From JANSWY01 sp965243755 (GTDB lineage Bacteria; Bacteroidota; Bacteroidia; Cytophagales; Cyclobacteriaceae): a DNA stretch of 64,000 bases. The stretch is from assembly GCA_965243755.1 (NCBI GenBank), contig CBDEVW010000003.1, positions 1,426,001 to 1,490,000 on the forward strand, written 5' to 3'. The position numbers were made by a program, and so were the translations under genes. Of the stretch, positions 45,309 to 53,712 are shown one piece after another. A model generated the notes under the pieces. It did no database searches. It saw only the letters and a list, made by a program, of their open reading frames with translations, and was not told the DNA's origin. How positions within the stretch are numbered: the stretch's first letter is position 1; each line of letters starts with the position of its first letter.

Positions 45309-45497
45309 ATGATTGCACTATCAATAATATACATCGTTCTTGGATCAATCCTGATGGGAAAGGATCTGTTGGCTAAAAGAGAAGTGCTCTTTAGGTATTT
45401 GAGGTTTGTGTTCCAAAAAGTTTGGGCCCAATTATCAAAAATAAATATGGTGTGGGGTCAGCTGATTGGAACGAAAAAATTGAATGAAACAAACTAA
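45309..45497 (+). CDS. Possible small membrane protein
   Basis: Open frame of 62 codons starting with a hydrophobic helix (MIALSIIYIVLGSILMG) and continuing as a basic amphipathic tail. An in-frame ATG at 45159 would overlap the preceding gene and add 50 poorly structured residues, so the internal ATG is preferred. No family is recognised. The evidence for coding is only the membrane-helix pattern, strand and position, so it may be spurious. Confidence 0.3.
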   Translation: MIALSIIYIVLGSILMGKDLLAKREVLFRYLRFVFQKVWAQLSKINMVWGQLIGTKKLNETN

Positions 45498-45575
45498 GTA
45501 CAACTTTAAACTTTCGTATTTTTAATACACCCGCAAGGGACAAAAATTAACACCAGCAATTAAACTTTTATAGAC

Positions 45576-46199
45576 ATGAAATTACAAAAAACAGTAGCGC
45601 TCTTATTCTCATTAGCAGTAGTACAGTTGTTTACAATGGAAGCTCAGGCCCAGAATTTCACTTCTGGAGTCAGAGGTGGTTTTAACTTCAGCACATTGTA
45701 TGTAGATGATGTAGAAGACAGAGCAGTAAGACCCGGGTTCCACGTCGGAGTTTACGGACAAAACCCAATCAACGATTTTGCTGCAGTGCAACTGGAATTG
45801 CTGTACACCACAGCAGGAAACAGAACCACCTACGATGGATCAGTTCTGGATGGAACAGTAGACTTCAATCTTAACTATGTACAGGTTCCACTTTTACTGG
45901 ACCTTAAAGTGGGAAACATCCTGGACCTGCACGGTGGAATGTACGGATCATACCTGATCAATGCTAATACCTCTTATGAAGGGAACCTGTTTAGCAACTA
46001 CGAAGAACTGGACCGTGATGACTTCAACAAATTTGATTACGGAGCAGTCGTTGGATTTGGAATCAACATTGAATCCATGCAGGTAGGTGTAAGATACAAC
46101 CTGGGACTTGCAGAGATTGAAGACTCAGCGGATTCGAGACAATATATAGGAGATTCTAAAAATGTGATCGGTCAGGTTTATTTACAGCTTGGACTGTAA
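45576..46199 (+). CDS. PorT-family outer-membrane beta-barrel protein
   Basis: Outer-membrane protein of 207 residues with a signal peptide ending in EAQAQ. The start of the mature chain (FTSGVRGGFNFSTLY), a central QLELLYTTAG strand, YVQVPLLLDLKVG and the final GQVYLQLGL are the usual signatures of OMP_b-brl_2/PorT-like eight-strand barrels. Such barrels are very common in Bacteroidota and mostly uncharacterised. It is followed 35 bases later by a lipoprotein gene and probably forms a unit with it. A role in envelope structure is inferred. Confidence 0.85.
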   Translation: MKLQKTVALLFSLAVVQLFTMEAQAQNFTSGVRGGFNFSTLYVDDVEDRAVRPGFHVGVYGQNPINDFAAVQLELLYTTAGNRTTYDGSVLDGTVDFNLNYVQVPLLLDLKVGNILDLHGGMYGSYLINANTSYEGNLFSNYEELDRDDFNKFDYGAVVGFGINIESMQVGVRYNLGLAEIEDSADSRQYIGDSKNVIGQVYLQLGL

Positions 46200-46234
46200 T
46201 CACCAAACAAAAGAACTTAAAATCAGATAGAACC

Positions 46235-46792
46235 ATGAAAAAATATAGCAAGATGAATCGATTGAAGTGGATTACAGGAATGTTGGGAATAATCATGTTT
46301 ATTTCTTCATGCGACAAAATAGACGAACTCACACAGTTCGACATGGAGTATGAGACCAACTATACCATATCCTCATCCACCGGGTTAAATGTCCCACTGG
46401 AACTAATGAGTCCGGATATTGAGTCCAACTCCGCTTCAACTTTTGAAAATAACAACACCAAAAAAGACCTGGTAGAAGAAATCAGGTTGGAAGCGCTTTC
46501 CATAGTGGTACTGAGTCCCTCCAATGGTGACCTGAGTTTTTTGAAATCCATTGAAATCTATATCGAAGCTGATGGATTGGATGAAAAACTGATCGCTTGG
46601 AAAGATAATATAGAAAGCAATGTTGGAAGTTCTCTCTCTTTGGAAACAAGTGGAGATGACCTCAAAGCCTACATCAAGAAGGATAACTTTCAACTTCGCT
46701 TGCGAACCGTCACGGATGAGGTCATCTCGCAGGACTATGAATTACGGGCAGACTCAAGATTCTTTGTGGATGCCAAAGTCCTGGGACAGTAA
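46235..46792 (+). CDS. Lipoprotein of unknown function
   Basis: Lipoprotein of 185 residues. The lipobox is MFISSC with the lipidated Cys at about residue 26, followed by DKIDELTQF. The mature part is a beta-rich domain (NYTISSSTGLNVPLELMSPD) that may resemble LEA-type beta-sandwiches seen in Bacteroidota lipoproteins. No enzyme motif is visible. A second ATG at residue 7 (MNRLKW) is an alternative start. It sits between a PorT-like barrel gene and a DUF4382 lipoprotein gene. Confidence 0.75.
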   Translation: MKKYSKMNRLKWITGMLGIIMFISSCDKIDELTQFDMEYETNYTISSSTGLNVPLELMSPDIESNSASTFENNNTKKDLVEEIRLEALSIVVLSPSNGDLSFLKSIEIYIEADGLDEKLIAWKDNIESNVGSSLSLETSGDDLKAYIKKDNFQLRLRTVTDEVISQDYELRADSRFFVDAKVLGQ

Positions 46793-46875
46793 GCTCCTCA
46801 CCACTTAAATAAGCTGACGGACAAAAATCAGTAACAAACTAAAATTACTATACATCAGCTGCGTGGCACAGTCTG

Positions 46876-46897
46876 ATCAGGGAAATTATGCCCTGAT
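46876..46897 (+). terminator. Hairpin between lipoprotein genes
   Basis: ATCAGGG and CCCTGAT form a perfect 7-base stem with an 8-base loop. No T-run follows, so it may be a weak terminator, an attenuator or an mRNA-stability element before the DUF4382 gene. Confidence 0.4.
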
Positions 46898-46935
46898 GTG
46901 ATTAAACAATTTGTTAAACCAAAATAATTACAACT

Positions 46936-47838
46936 ATGAATTATCTTAAAAATTTAGGAACAATCGCAATTATTATAACTGGATTATTTTTCACCGCTTG
47001 TGATGACAGTGAATCTTCTGCATCAGGAAACACCTCAGTAGAGGCAACCGATGCAGCGGTAGCATATGAGAATGTCAATGCAGTCTACCTGGCAGTAGAT
47101 GGTATTGAAGCAACGCTAAATGGTCAAACAAAAACAGTAGCTACTTTCAGTGAGCCCAAAGTATTCAACATCATGGCTTATCAAAACGGTAGCACATACT
47201 TTATGGGAAGTGGAGATCTGGAAGTAGGACAATACAGTGATTTAGCATTTGTAATGTCAGGAAATTCATCTTCATATGTAGAGCTGAAAGACGGTACGAC
47301 TAAAGATCTAGATATCGAAGGAAACAGCAGATATGTGATCAATGGAGCCTTTGAAGTAGCTTCTGAGACCTCTCAGACCGTAGTTGCTGATATTGACTTG
47401 AGAAAAGCACTTGTATTAAATGGATCAGGTGACTTTATGTTGAGAAGTACTGCAAGATTGGTGTCTAAGTCCAAAGCTGGTACCATCAGAGGTAAACTGG
47501 AAGGACAGTTTGACAGCAGTAAAGAAGTCATCGTATATGCATATAAAAAAGGAACATACAGTGCTTCTGAGGAAGCAGCTCCAAGCTCTTCAAGCAGGAC
47601 CAGATTTGAGAATTCAATCAACTCTGCTGTTGTGAATGAAAACGGTGAGTATACCCTTGCCTTTATGGAAGAAGGTGACTATGAACTGATCATTGGTACT
47701 TATGAAAATGAGGATAACGATAACGACCTTGAGTTCAAGGGTACATTAAATGCCAATATTATGATCAATGGATCAATATTGAATAAAGTAACTGTGGAGT
47801 CTGAGTCTTCTGTTGAAGCAACTTTAATGATTCTGTAA
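46936..47838 (+). CDS. DUF4382-like lipoprotein
   Basis: Lipoprotein of 300 residues with lipobox FFTAC followed by the acidic DDSESSASG. The first domain (about 35-180) matches the DUF4382 pattern: VNAVYLAVDGIEATL, FNIMAYQNGS, a GSGDLEVGQYSDLAFVM strand and DIDLRKALVLNGSGDFMLR. The second half (about 185-300) is a carboxypeptidase-regulatory/SpaA-like beta-sandwich (GTIRGKLEGQFDSSKEVIVY). It probably lies on the outer membrane. The family has no known activity; a role in surface binding or polysaccharide interaction is possible. A strong terminator follows directly. Confidence 0.8.
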   Translation: MNYLKNLGTIAIIITGLFFTACDDSESSASGNTSVEATDAAVAYENVNAVYLAVDGIEATLNGQTKTVATFSEPKVFNIMAYQNGSTYFMGSGDLEVGQYSDLAFVMSGNSSSYVELKDGTTKDLDIEGNSRYVINGAFEVASETSQTVVADIDLRKALVLNGSGDFMLRSTARLVSKSKAGTIRGKLEGQFDSSKEVIVYAYKKGTYSASEEAAPSSSSRTRFENSINSAVVNENGEYTLAFMEEGDYELIIGTYENEDNDNDLEFKGTLNANIMINGSILNKVTVESESSVEATLMIL

Positions 47839-47860
47839 TCATAAATTATCTAATAAACCA

Positions 47861-47884
47861 GGGTGCCTTTTGGCACCCTTTTTT
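47861..47884 (+). terminator. Rho-independent terminator
   Basis: GGGTGCC and GGCACCC form a 7-base stem with a TTTT loop, followed by six T. It lies 23 bases after the DUF4382 stop codon and closes the envelope-protein cluster. Confidence 0.92.
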
Positions 47885-47904
47885 CACTTCAAAATAAAAT
47901 AGTT

Positions 47905-48414
47905 ATGCGACGTGATAAATACATTGAAACAAGGATCTATAAAAGAATTAAAGTTTTACAAAGGGCACTTCAAAAGGGAGGAATCAAATTGAAACTGTTT
48001 CGTCGTGGAAATGGCATCAAAACAATCTCTGATAAAGTGGGAAGAGTAGATGACTTTTCAGGAGTATATGTGATTCAGGATGAAAACAATGAAAATATCA
48101 TTGTAAAATATGCCAAACATGTTTTCCGGGATATCCAGCAAGTAGTAAGGGGCAAGCGAAATATGGACCGGGAATTACTGGAAAATGTGGCCAGCAGGTA
48201 TGGCTTTAGATCATCGCTGGCAGGAAAAACCTACCTAAAGGATATGAAGGTATGGTGGATCGAAGAGCCTAATGAGAAATTAGGAAGAATGCTTGCCAGA
48301 ACTTTTAAGAGACAATTCAATAAAAACGAATACAGCAACAGCACCTATCCTCTTGGAAGTCACAACAGGTATGTGACCATTACTGCATTGGCCGATAAGC
48401 AATTTCATATTTGA
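47905..48414 (+). CDS. Orphan basic protein, possibly degenerate GIY-YIG-like
   Basis: Basic protein of 169 residues without signal peptide or membrane helix. An earlier in-frame ATG lies inside the terminator hairpin, so the start MRRDKYIETR is chosen. The stretch FSGVYVIQDENNENIIVKYA resembles the first two strands of GIY-YIG nucleases, but YIG is replaced by IVK, so catalysis is doubtful. A later segment (NEKLGRMLARTFKRQFN) has the place of the usual Glu-containing helix but shows Arg instead. The assignment is a guess from pattern. It may bind nucleic acid because it is strongly positive. It converges on the GH3 gene. Confidence 0.6.
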   Translation: MRRDKYIETRIYKRIKVLQRALQKGGIKLKLFRRGNGIKTISDKVGRVDDFSGVYVIQDENNENIIVKYAKHVFRDIQQVVRGKRNMDRELLENVASRYGFRSSLAGKTYLKDMKVWWIEEPNEKLGRMLARTFKRQFNKNEYSNSTYPLGSHNRYVTITALADKQFHI

Positions 48415-48428
48415 GATAAATCAATTTT

Positions 48429-50780
48429 TCAATCAGAAGAAGTAAGTTCTTTGATTGATTCTTTTGGATTTAATGCATTGCTTACCTTTTCCACAACTAT
48501 TTTATTTTCTATGGTAAATGATGCATTCACACGAATATCTTCGCTGGATGCACCAACCCCTATGTTATATTTTCCAGGTTCCAGAATCCAGGAAGAAGTC
48601 GCTGCATCATAGGAAGCATAATCTGCAGGACTGAGACTAAAATTGAGCGTTTCGGATGTTCCTGGTTTCAGACTAGCTGTTTTCGCAAAAGCACGAAGCT
48701 CCTTTTCCGGTTGATCCAGGATAGATCCTGGAGCGGATAAATATACCTGAACCACTTCCCTGCCCTCAACTTTTCCGGTATTCTTTATATTTACTGCAAT
48801 ATCAACCCTGCCCGCTTTAGAGAACACGGACAAATCAGTATACTCAAAATCAGTATATGAAAGTCCATACCCAAATGGATAAGCTACTTCTTTATTGAAA
48901 GTACCGTAGTAGCGATATCCTATATATATTCCCTCCTCATGAGTCACTTTAGACTTTTTGGCTGAAAACACTCCCTGTCTGATTGGTTCGCCAAACTCCT
49001 CTCCCGGAAAATTATCCGCACTGGAGACATCATTATAGACCAATGGGAATGAAGCAGGAAGTTTCCCGGAAGGATTTACCTTGCCCAACAACACATCTGC
49101 TACTGCATTTCCAGCTTCCTGCCCTCCCAGCCATGGTAATAATATGGCATCTACTTTATCTCTCCAGGAGGCAACTTCAATCACATTGCCAATATTTAAT
49201 ATCAACACCACCTTCTTATTTTCTTTATGATAAGCACTCGAAACCTGATCGATCATTTGCTGCTCTGCGGTAGTAAGAAGAAAATCATTTTCTACCTTCC
49301 GGTCAGCAAATTCACCTGATACCCGGCCTATTGTAATCACTCCTATGTCGGTATTTTTCACAGTTTGCCTGATCATTTTATGATCCAACGCCATCTCCGG
49401 GACAACAGGGTCGGGCAGGAAAAACATCTTTTTTGGAGGGAATTTGGCTTTTTCAGTTTGGATATATGCTTCGTACGTTGACTTTAAAGTTTCGTCTACC
49501 ACCACATTGGCATTGGCCAACCCCTGTACCAACGAAATGGTATAAGCCTCATTCACATCACCACTTCCTGTTCCCCCGGAGATAAAATCGTAGGAACCAT
49601 TACCAAAGGCGGCAATCTTTATGGTGGAATTAAATGGAAGTACATCATCATTTTTCAATAGAACTGCTCCTTCCGCTGCTACTCTTCTTGCCAGTTGGGC
49701 GTTACTCTCCAGGTCAGGCTGATCTGAATGACTGTATCGATTGAATGACGGAGATTGAACCAGGAGCTTCAATACATTCAAAGCGTTTCTATCCAACACC
49801 GATCTCTCCAGCCTACCCTCTTTTAGTCCGGCTCTAAGCGCATCACGTTGCTGATCTGTCCCTGGCATTAGCAAATCATTACCGGCAACCATTTGTTTTA
49901 CCGGATCAGCTCCTGCAAACCAGTCGGTCATCACCAAGCCTTCAAAACCCCATTCTTTTCGCAATACTGTTGTTAGCAAATCGCTGTTTTCGGAGGCCAT
50001 TGTTCCATTCACCTGATTGTAGGCGCTCATGATAGTCCACGGTTTAGCTTCCTTTACCGCAATTTCAAATCCTTTCAGATAGATCTCCCTGAGCGCTCGT
50101 TCACTGACTACAACATCTATTAAAGTACGGTTGGTTTCCTGGTTGTTGGCCACAAAATGCTTAATCGAAGTACCCACGCCATTGGATTGAACCCCCTTCA
50201 CCTCAGCCGCTGACATCTTGCCTGACAATAAGGGATCCTCAGAAAAATACTCAAAGTTTCTGCCCCCGAGCGGATTGCGATGAATATTCATCCCAGGTGC
50301 CAACAAAATATCCATGCCATATTCCTTTACTTCATTCCCTACTGCCCGACCAATTTCGTACGCCAGTTGTGTATCCCAGGTGGAAGCTACCAAGGTGGAA
50401 ATTGGAAAAGCGGTACAAAAATATTCCTTTGCCCCATCGATAGGCTGAATCCTTACTCCAGCAGGTCCATCGGTGGTGATCAGACCCCTTATACCAAGTG
50501 AATCATATGAATAAGTGCCTCCAACCGCCCCCGGAACCCTTAGTGGCTGTGTTGCCTCAAACATTCCGGGAATATTAAATCCAATCCCCACCACCAGGTT
50601 GATCTTGTCCTCATCACTAAGTCTTTGTAAAATATCCTTCGCCCTCTCCTCCACAGAAAGGGTTACATCTTCATAGGGATCAAGGCGTTTATTCCCATTG
50701 AAATCCTGAAAGGTCATCTGGGCTTTGCCCGTCAATGAAAGCAGCCCCGTTAATGTCAAAATCGTAAGTCTTTTAAGCAT
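48429..50780 (-). CDS. GH3 family beta-glycosidase (beta-glucosidase-like), exported
   Basis: Retaining exo-glycosidase of 783 residues with a signal peptide (1-21). The GH3 N-terminal barrel contains KHFVANNQETNR, RALREIYLKGFE and the nucleophile Asp286 in LVMTDWFAG. The second alpha/beta domain (about 380-600) and a C-terminal fibronectin III-like domain (YGLSYTDFEYTDLSVF) complete the standard three-domain form. Beta-glucosidase is the commonest activity, but beta-xylosidase or other specificities cannot be excluded. It stands alone and is divergent from a NrtR-type regulator with a 19-base palindrome 17 bases upstream of its ATG, so it is probably controlled by that regulator. It is not adjacent to the mannan locus. 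Confidence 0.93.
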   Translation of the reverse strand: MLKRLTILTLTGLLSLTGKAQMTFQDFNGNKRLDPYEDVTLSVEERAKDILQRLSDEDKINLVVGIGFNIPGMFEATQPLRVPGAVGGTYSYDSLGIRGLITTDGPAGVRIQPIDGAKEYFCTAFPISTLVASTWDTQLAYEIGRAVGNEVKEYGMDILLAPGMNIHRNPLGGRNFEYFSEDPLLSGKMSAAEVKGVQSNGVGTSIKHFVANNQETNRTLIDVVVSERALREIYLKGFEIAVKEAKPWTIMSAYNQVNGTMASENSDLLTTVLRKEWGFEGLVMTDWFAGADPVKQMVAGNDLLMPGTDQQRDALRAGLKEGRLERSVLDRNALNVLKLLVQSPSFNRYSHSDQPDLESNAQLARRVAAEGAVLLKNDDVLPFNSTIKIAAFGNGSYDFISGGTGSGDVNEAYTISLVQGLANANVVVDETLKSTYEAYIQTEKAKFPPKKMFFLPDPVVPEMALDHKMIRQTVKNTDIGVITIGRVSGEFADRKVENDFLLTTAEQQMIDQVSSAYHKENKKVVLILNIGNVIEVASWRDKVDAILLPWLGGQEAGNAVADVLLGKVNPSGKLPASFPLVYNDVSSADNFPGEEFGEPIRQGVFSAKKSKVTHEEGIYIGYRYYGTFNKEVAYPFGYGLSYTDFEYTDLSVFSKAGRVDIAVNIKNTGKVEGREVVQVYLSAPGSILDQPEKELRAFAKTASLKPGTSETLNFSLSPADYASYDAATSSWILEPGKYNIGVGASSEDIRVNASFTIENKIVVEKVSNALNPKESIKELTSSD

Positions 50781-50797
50781 CGCTTTGAATAGTAGTG

Positions 50798-50816
50798 TTA
50801 TATTGACACAATATAA
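50798..50816. promoter_or_regulatory. Palindromic operator between GH3 and NrtR-type regulator
   Basis: TTATATTGACACAATATAA: perfect 8-base arms TTATATTG and CAATATAA around ACA. It sits between the divergent GH3 and Nudix-regulator genes, 17 bases from the GH3 start and 73 from the regulator start. This size and symmetry fit a dimeric winged-helix regulator. Confidence 0.65.
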
Positions 50817-50889
50817 TATGTAAATTCGACACTTTCAAATATTTAGTATAGATCAATTATGTTTGTAAGCACCTAAACCTGAAATAAAC

Positions 50890-51663
50890 ATGAATCAAAC
50901 TCATCGCGAAGGTATCCCGGAAATGAACCAAGATACGAGTCAGCTGCAACCTGGAGTCTCGGTGGATTGTGTGATTTTTGGATTCCATGAAAACACCCTG
51001 AAGGTCCTGATCCTCGAAACGCTGCAATCCAGCCACATGCTTCCCGGTGGCTTCATCCCTAAAAACCAATCCATTGATCAGGCTGCCCGTCATGTTCTGC
51101 AATTGCGGTCTGGACTTACAGAAGTATTCCTGAATCAGTTTCAGTGTTTCGGTGCTCTCGAAAGGCACCAGACCAAACATTTTGATGAATTGAATGCCTT
51201 GAACTTGCTACCAGAAGATTTCTTAGCGTGGTGTAAACAAAGGTTTATTACCATAGGTTACTATGCTTTGGTAGAATACTCAAAAGTGACTCCTACACCA
51301 GATAAATTTTCAAAATCGTGTCAATGGTATCCGGTTACTGAATTACCTGATCTGCTCCTGGATCACAACGAGATTGTTCATCAGGCATTGGCCTCTATGC
51401 GGCAAAGCCTCAATTTTAAGCCAATTGGATTAAACTTACTGCCAGAAGAATTTACATTGAGCGAACTGCAATCTTTGTATGAAACCATTCTTGATAAAAA
51501 ACTAGACAGGCGTAATTTCCGAAGGAAGATCATGGGCTTTGGATTTATTGAAGACACTGGAAAGCGCAGATTTGGCGGTCAGCATAAAGCACCGTCATTG
51601 TATAGATTCGACAAGGATAAGTATGAAAAAGCTAATCAAATGATGTCCACAGGGGGATGGTGA
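50890..51663 (+). CDS. NrtR-family transcriptional regulator (Nudix plus winged helix)
   Basis: Regulator of 257 residues. The N-terminal Nudix-like domain (about 22-160) begins VSVDCVIFGF and includes LPGGFIP, but the Nudix box lacks the catalytic REXXEE, so it should sense a ligand rather than hydrolyse one. The C-terminal winged helix (about 180-250) has FTLSELQSLYETILDKKLDR and NFRRKIMGFGFI, typical of NrtR/AraR-type proteins of Bacteroidota that respond to sugars or ADP-ribose. Being divergent from the GH3 gene with a palindrome between, it probably controls it. A sugar released by the GH3 enzyme is a possible effector. Confidence 0.9.
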   Translation: MNQTHREGIPEMNQDTSQLQPGVSVDCVIFGFHENTLKVLILETLQSSHMLPGGFIPKNQSIDQAARHVLQLRSGLTEVFLNQFQCFGALERHQTKHFDELNALNLLPEDFLAWCKQRFITIGYYALVEYSKVTPTPDKFSKSCQWYPVTELPDLLLDHNEIVHQALASMRQSLNFKPIGLNLLPEEFTLSELQSLYETILDKKLDRRNFRRKIMGFGFIEDTGKRRFGGQHKAPSLYRFDKDKYEKANQMMSTGGW

Positions 51664-51666
51664 TTA

Positions 51667-52338
51667 TTATCTCGTCATTGCGAACCTCTTACCAATAAAC
51701 ACCCTCACCAACCAATACAAAAGTGCCATTACCACCAACAACACAGGCAATCCAAGTACACCTGATGCTCTGATCATTTCCGGAAATACCTGAGGTTGTC
51801 CCAGAAATAATGAGCCAGTGGCTATAAATAAGGCGAGCGTCATTCGCCAAATGTGTCGTGCTACTCTCGATTTGCCGGTGATGCCACCAATTACCCATAC
51901 CCTGATGTCGAGCAACAAGGCCAGGGCGGCAAAAACAGTGTAGACGTAAAATGCTTCCACATAAATACCCGTGATCACGGATTCTCCACTTTGATAAGCC
52001 TGTAAGCTCAATAACAGAAAAGCCAGAAATATTACTCCAGCCAAAAGTGTACTCGCTTTTTGTGTCAATTTTAGCTTCCCATTCCTGTTGCGAGCTGTTT
52101 GCCTAGCAGTTAGGACCAAATACAAAGTAAAAAGCCCAATCCAGCCATTGATCGGCTCCATGGAAAAGAAAGTCGCCAGTACAGCCGCTGTTACCGTCAT
52201 TACAATCATGGCATAGAAAAAGACATTTCCGAATGTCAGGTGCCATTTTGTGCCCTTTCGCGGAACCAAACCAGCAAAACCAGAAAGAATTGCCAGCAAC
52301 CCAGCCCCGATATGAATGGTGATTAATGTTGTGTGCAT
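51667..52338 (-). CDS. Predicted polytopic membrane protein, DUF2306-like
   Basis: Inner-membrane protein of 223 residues with about seven hydrophobic helices. The start TTLITIHIGAGLLAILSGF, RKGTKWHLTFGNVFFYAMI and the later GKSRVARHIWRMTLALFIAT have the His positions seen in DUF2306-like proteins. It converges on the NrtR-type gene, with stops 3 bases apart. The next gene on its 5' side is divergent. No reaction is known for the family. Confidence 0.75.
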   Translation of the reverse strand: MHTTLITIHIGAGLLAILSGFAGLVPRKGTKWHLTFGNVFFYAMIVMTVTAAVLATFFSMEPINGWIGLFTLYLVLTARQTARNRNGKLKLTQKASTLLAGVIFLAFLLLSLQAYQSGESVITGIYVEAFYVYTVFAALALLLDIRVWVIGGITGKSRVARHIWRMTLALFIATGSLFLGQPQVFPEMIRASGVLGLPVLLVVMALLYWLVRVFIGKRFAMTR

Positions 52339-52476
52339 GGTGTTTGAGATTTTGTTTAAAGAAGATGTCAGGTTGATCCCAAAGGTTGCTTTGATATAGA
52401 AACGAAAAAAGTTAAATCATACGTGGGGGTAAAACACATTCTTGTTTCCTAAGCATTGAAACAAACTAAAAGGTCA

Positions 52477-53652
52477 ATGACTATGAAAAAGATATTTACA
52501 CTCACAATCGTATGCTTCATGATGGTATCATGGGGTACCGCACAGGACAGAAAAGACAATCTTGAGCCGATTTATATGCCCGCCCAAATCTCTTTCATTC
52601 CGGGATTTGGTACTGCCGGCCTGCACTCCCATAAAGTAGCCACCAATTTTTCACTAAACATACTGGGCGGCTATGTATACAAAGTGGAAGGTCTGGAAGT
52701 AGGTAGCCTCGTGAACATCATTCACAATGACCTCAAGGGTGCCCAGGCCAGTGGATTGATCAATGTAGTAGGTCACCAGGTGAATGGTGGACAAATGGCA
52801 GGCTTGTCCAATGTGGTCATTGGAAGCACTACAGGCGGACAGGTTTCCGGTATGATCAATGTAACGGTTGGGAATTTAGTTGGAGCACAAATTGGTGGTC
52901 TGGCAAATTATGCTGATGCGACAAGTGGAATGCAGCTGTCAGGAATGATCAACGCCTCTATAGACAGTGTCCGGGGAGGTCAAATGGCGGGTTTAGCCAA
53001 TTATTCCGGGAAAGTTGAAGGTATTCAGCTATCTGGTGTACTAAATATAGCCACAAAAGAGGTAAAAGGCGCGCAGGTTTCCGGACTGGTAAACTTTGCT
53101 CCAAGGGTAAAAGGGCTACAAATAGGATTGGTCAACATTGCTGATACGGTAGAACATGGAGCCGTTATTGGATTATTCAATTTTGTAAGAAAAGGCATGC
53201 ACAAGTTTGAAGTTTCCTACGATGATGTGGTGGACTTCAATTTCAGCTATCGTGGTGGAACAAACCGATTATACAGTATCTGGTCAGTGGGTATCAAACC
53301 ACAGGACGAGGCATTCTGGACGGTTGGTGCCGGATTTGGAACACAATGGAATCTCAGACAGAAAATATACACCAATGTAGAAGCCACCTCCAGCTGGTTG
53401 CAATTGACGGAAAATGAATTTCTGGAGGGCACCTATAGTCTCAACCGGTTAAATGTAAACTTTGGATACAGGATCAATGATTATCTGTCCGTGAATGGTG
53501 GACCAGTACTTAATGTTTATGTGAAAAATGAAAAAAATGATCCAACAGATAATGCATTGATTGATATCGGAAACAAAAATTTCTATGATAAGCAGGTGAA
53601 TGACAGTGATGTAAGGATGTGGCTTGGTTACCGGGTTGCCTTCCGGTTCTAG
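52477..53652 (+). CDS. Repeat-rich exported surface protein (LA_2272-like)
   Basis: Exported protein of 391 residues with a signal peptide (MTMKKIFTLTIVCFMMVSWG). Residues about 70-235 are nine or ten repeats of about 16 residues with the pattern GxQxSGLxN (GQMAGLSN, GQVSGMIN, AQIGGLAN, MQLSGMIN and so on), like the LA_2272-type repeat of Leptospira and Bacteroidota proteins, which may form a beta-solenoid. The last 150 residues are beta-barrel-like and end in an aromatic YRVAFRF, so it is probably outer-membrane. A TTG frame extension upstream is ignored. Function is unknown. Confidence 0.8.
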   Translation: MTMKKIFTLTIVCFMMVSWGTAQDRKDNLEPIYMPAQISFIPGFGTAGLHSHKVATNFSLNILGGYVYKVEGLEVGSLVNIIHNDLKGAQASGLINVVGHQVNGGQMAGLSNVVIGSTTGGQVSGMINVTVGNLVGAQIGGLANYADATSGMQLSGMINASIDSVRGGQMAGLANYSGKVEGIQLSGVLNIATKEVKGAQVSGLVNFAPRVKGLQIGLVNIADTVEHGAVIGLFNFVRKGMHKFEVSYDDVVDFNFSYRGGTNRLYSIWSVGIKPQDEAFWTVGAGFGTQWNLRQKIYTNVEATSSWLQLTENEFLEGTYSLNRLNVNFGYRINDYLSVNGGPVLNVYVKNEKNDPTDNALIDIGNKNFYDKQVNDSDVRMWLGYRVAFRF

Positions 53653-53680
53653 TAATTAATTGATTATTTAGTTAAAGTAT

Positions 53681-53712
53681 GGCCTGTTAGTTTTCAACTG
53701 CAGGCCTTTTTC
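53681..53712. terminator. Terminator between convergent genes
   Basis: GGCCTG and CAGGCC, with inner AGTT/AACT pairing, form a hairpin followed by TTTTTC on the plus strand. It ends the repeat-protein gene and abuts the stop of the convergent kinase gene. Confidence 0.85.

Noticed and set aside
46864..46878. TGGCACAGTCTGATC as a third sigma-54 promoter before the DUF4382 gene.
   Set aside because: The -24 half is perfect but the -12 half is GATC instead of TTGC.
47863..47904. Earlier ATG for the basic orphan protein.
   Set aside because: It lies within the strong terminator hairpin of the preceding gene.
52421..52440. GGGGGTAAAACACATT upstream of the repeat-rich surface protein, similar to half of the HTCS repeat.
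   Set aside because: No second copy 22 bases away and the gene has no link to mannan use; probably chance similarity.
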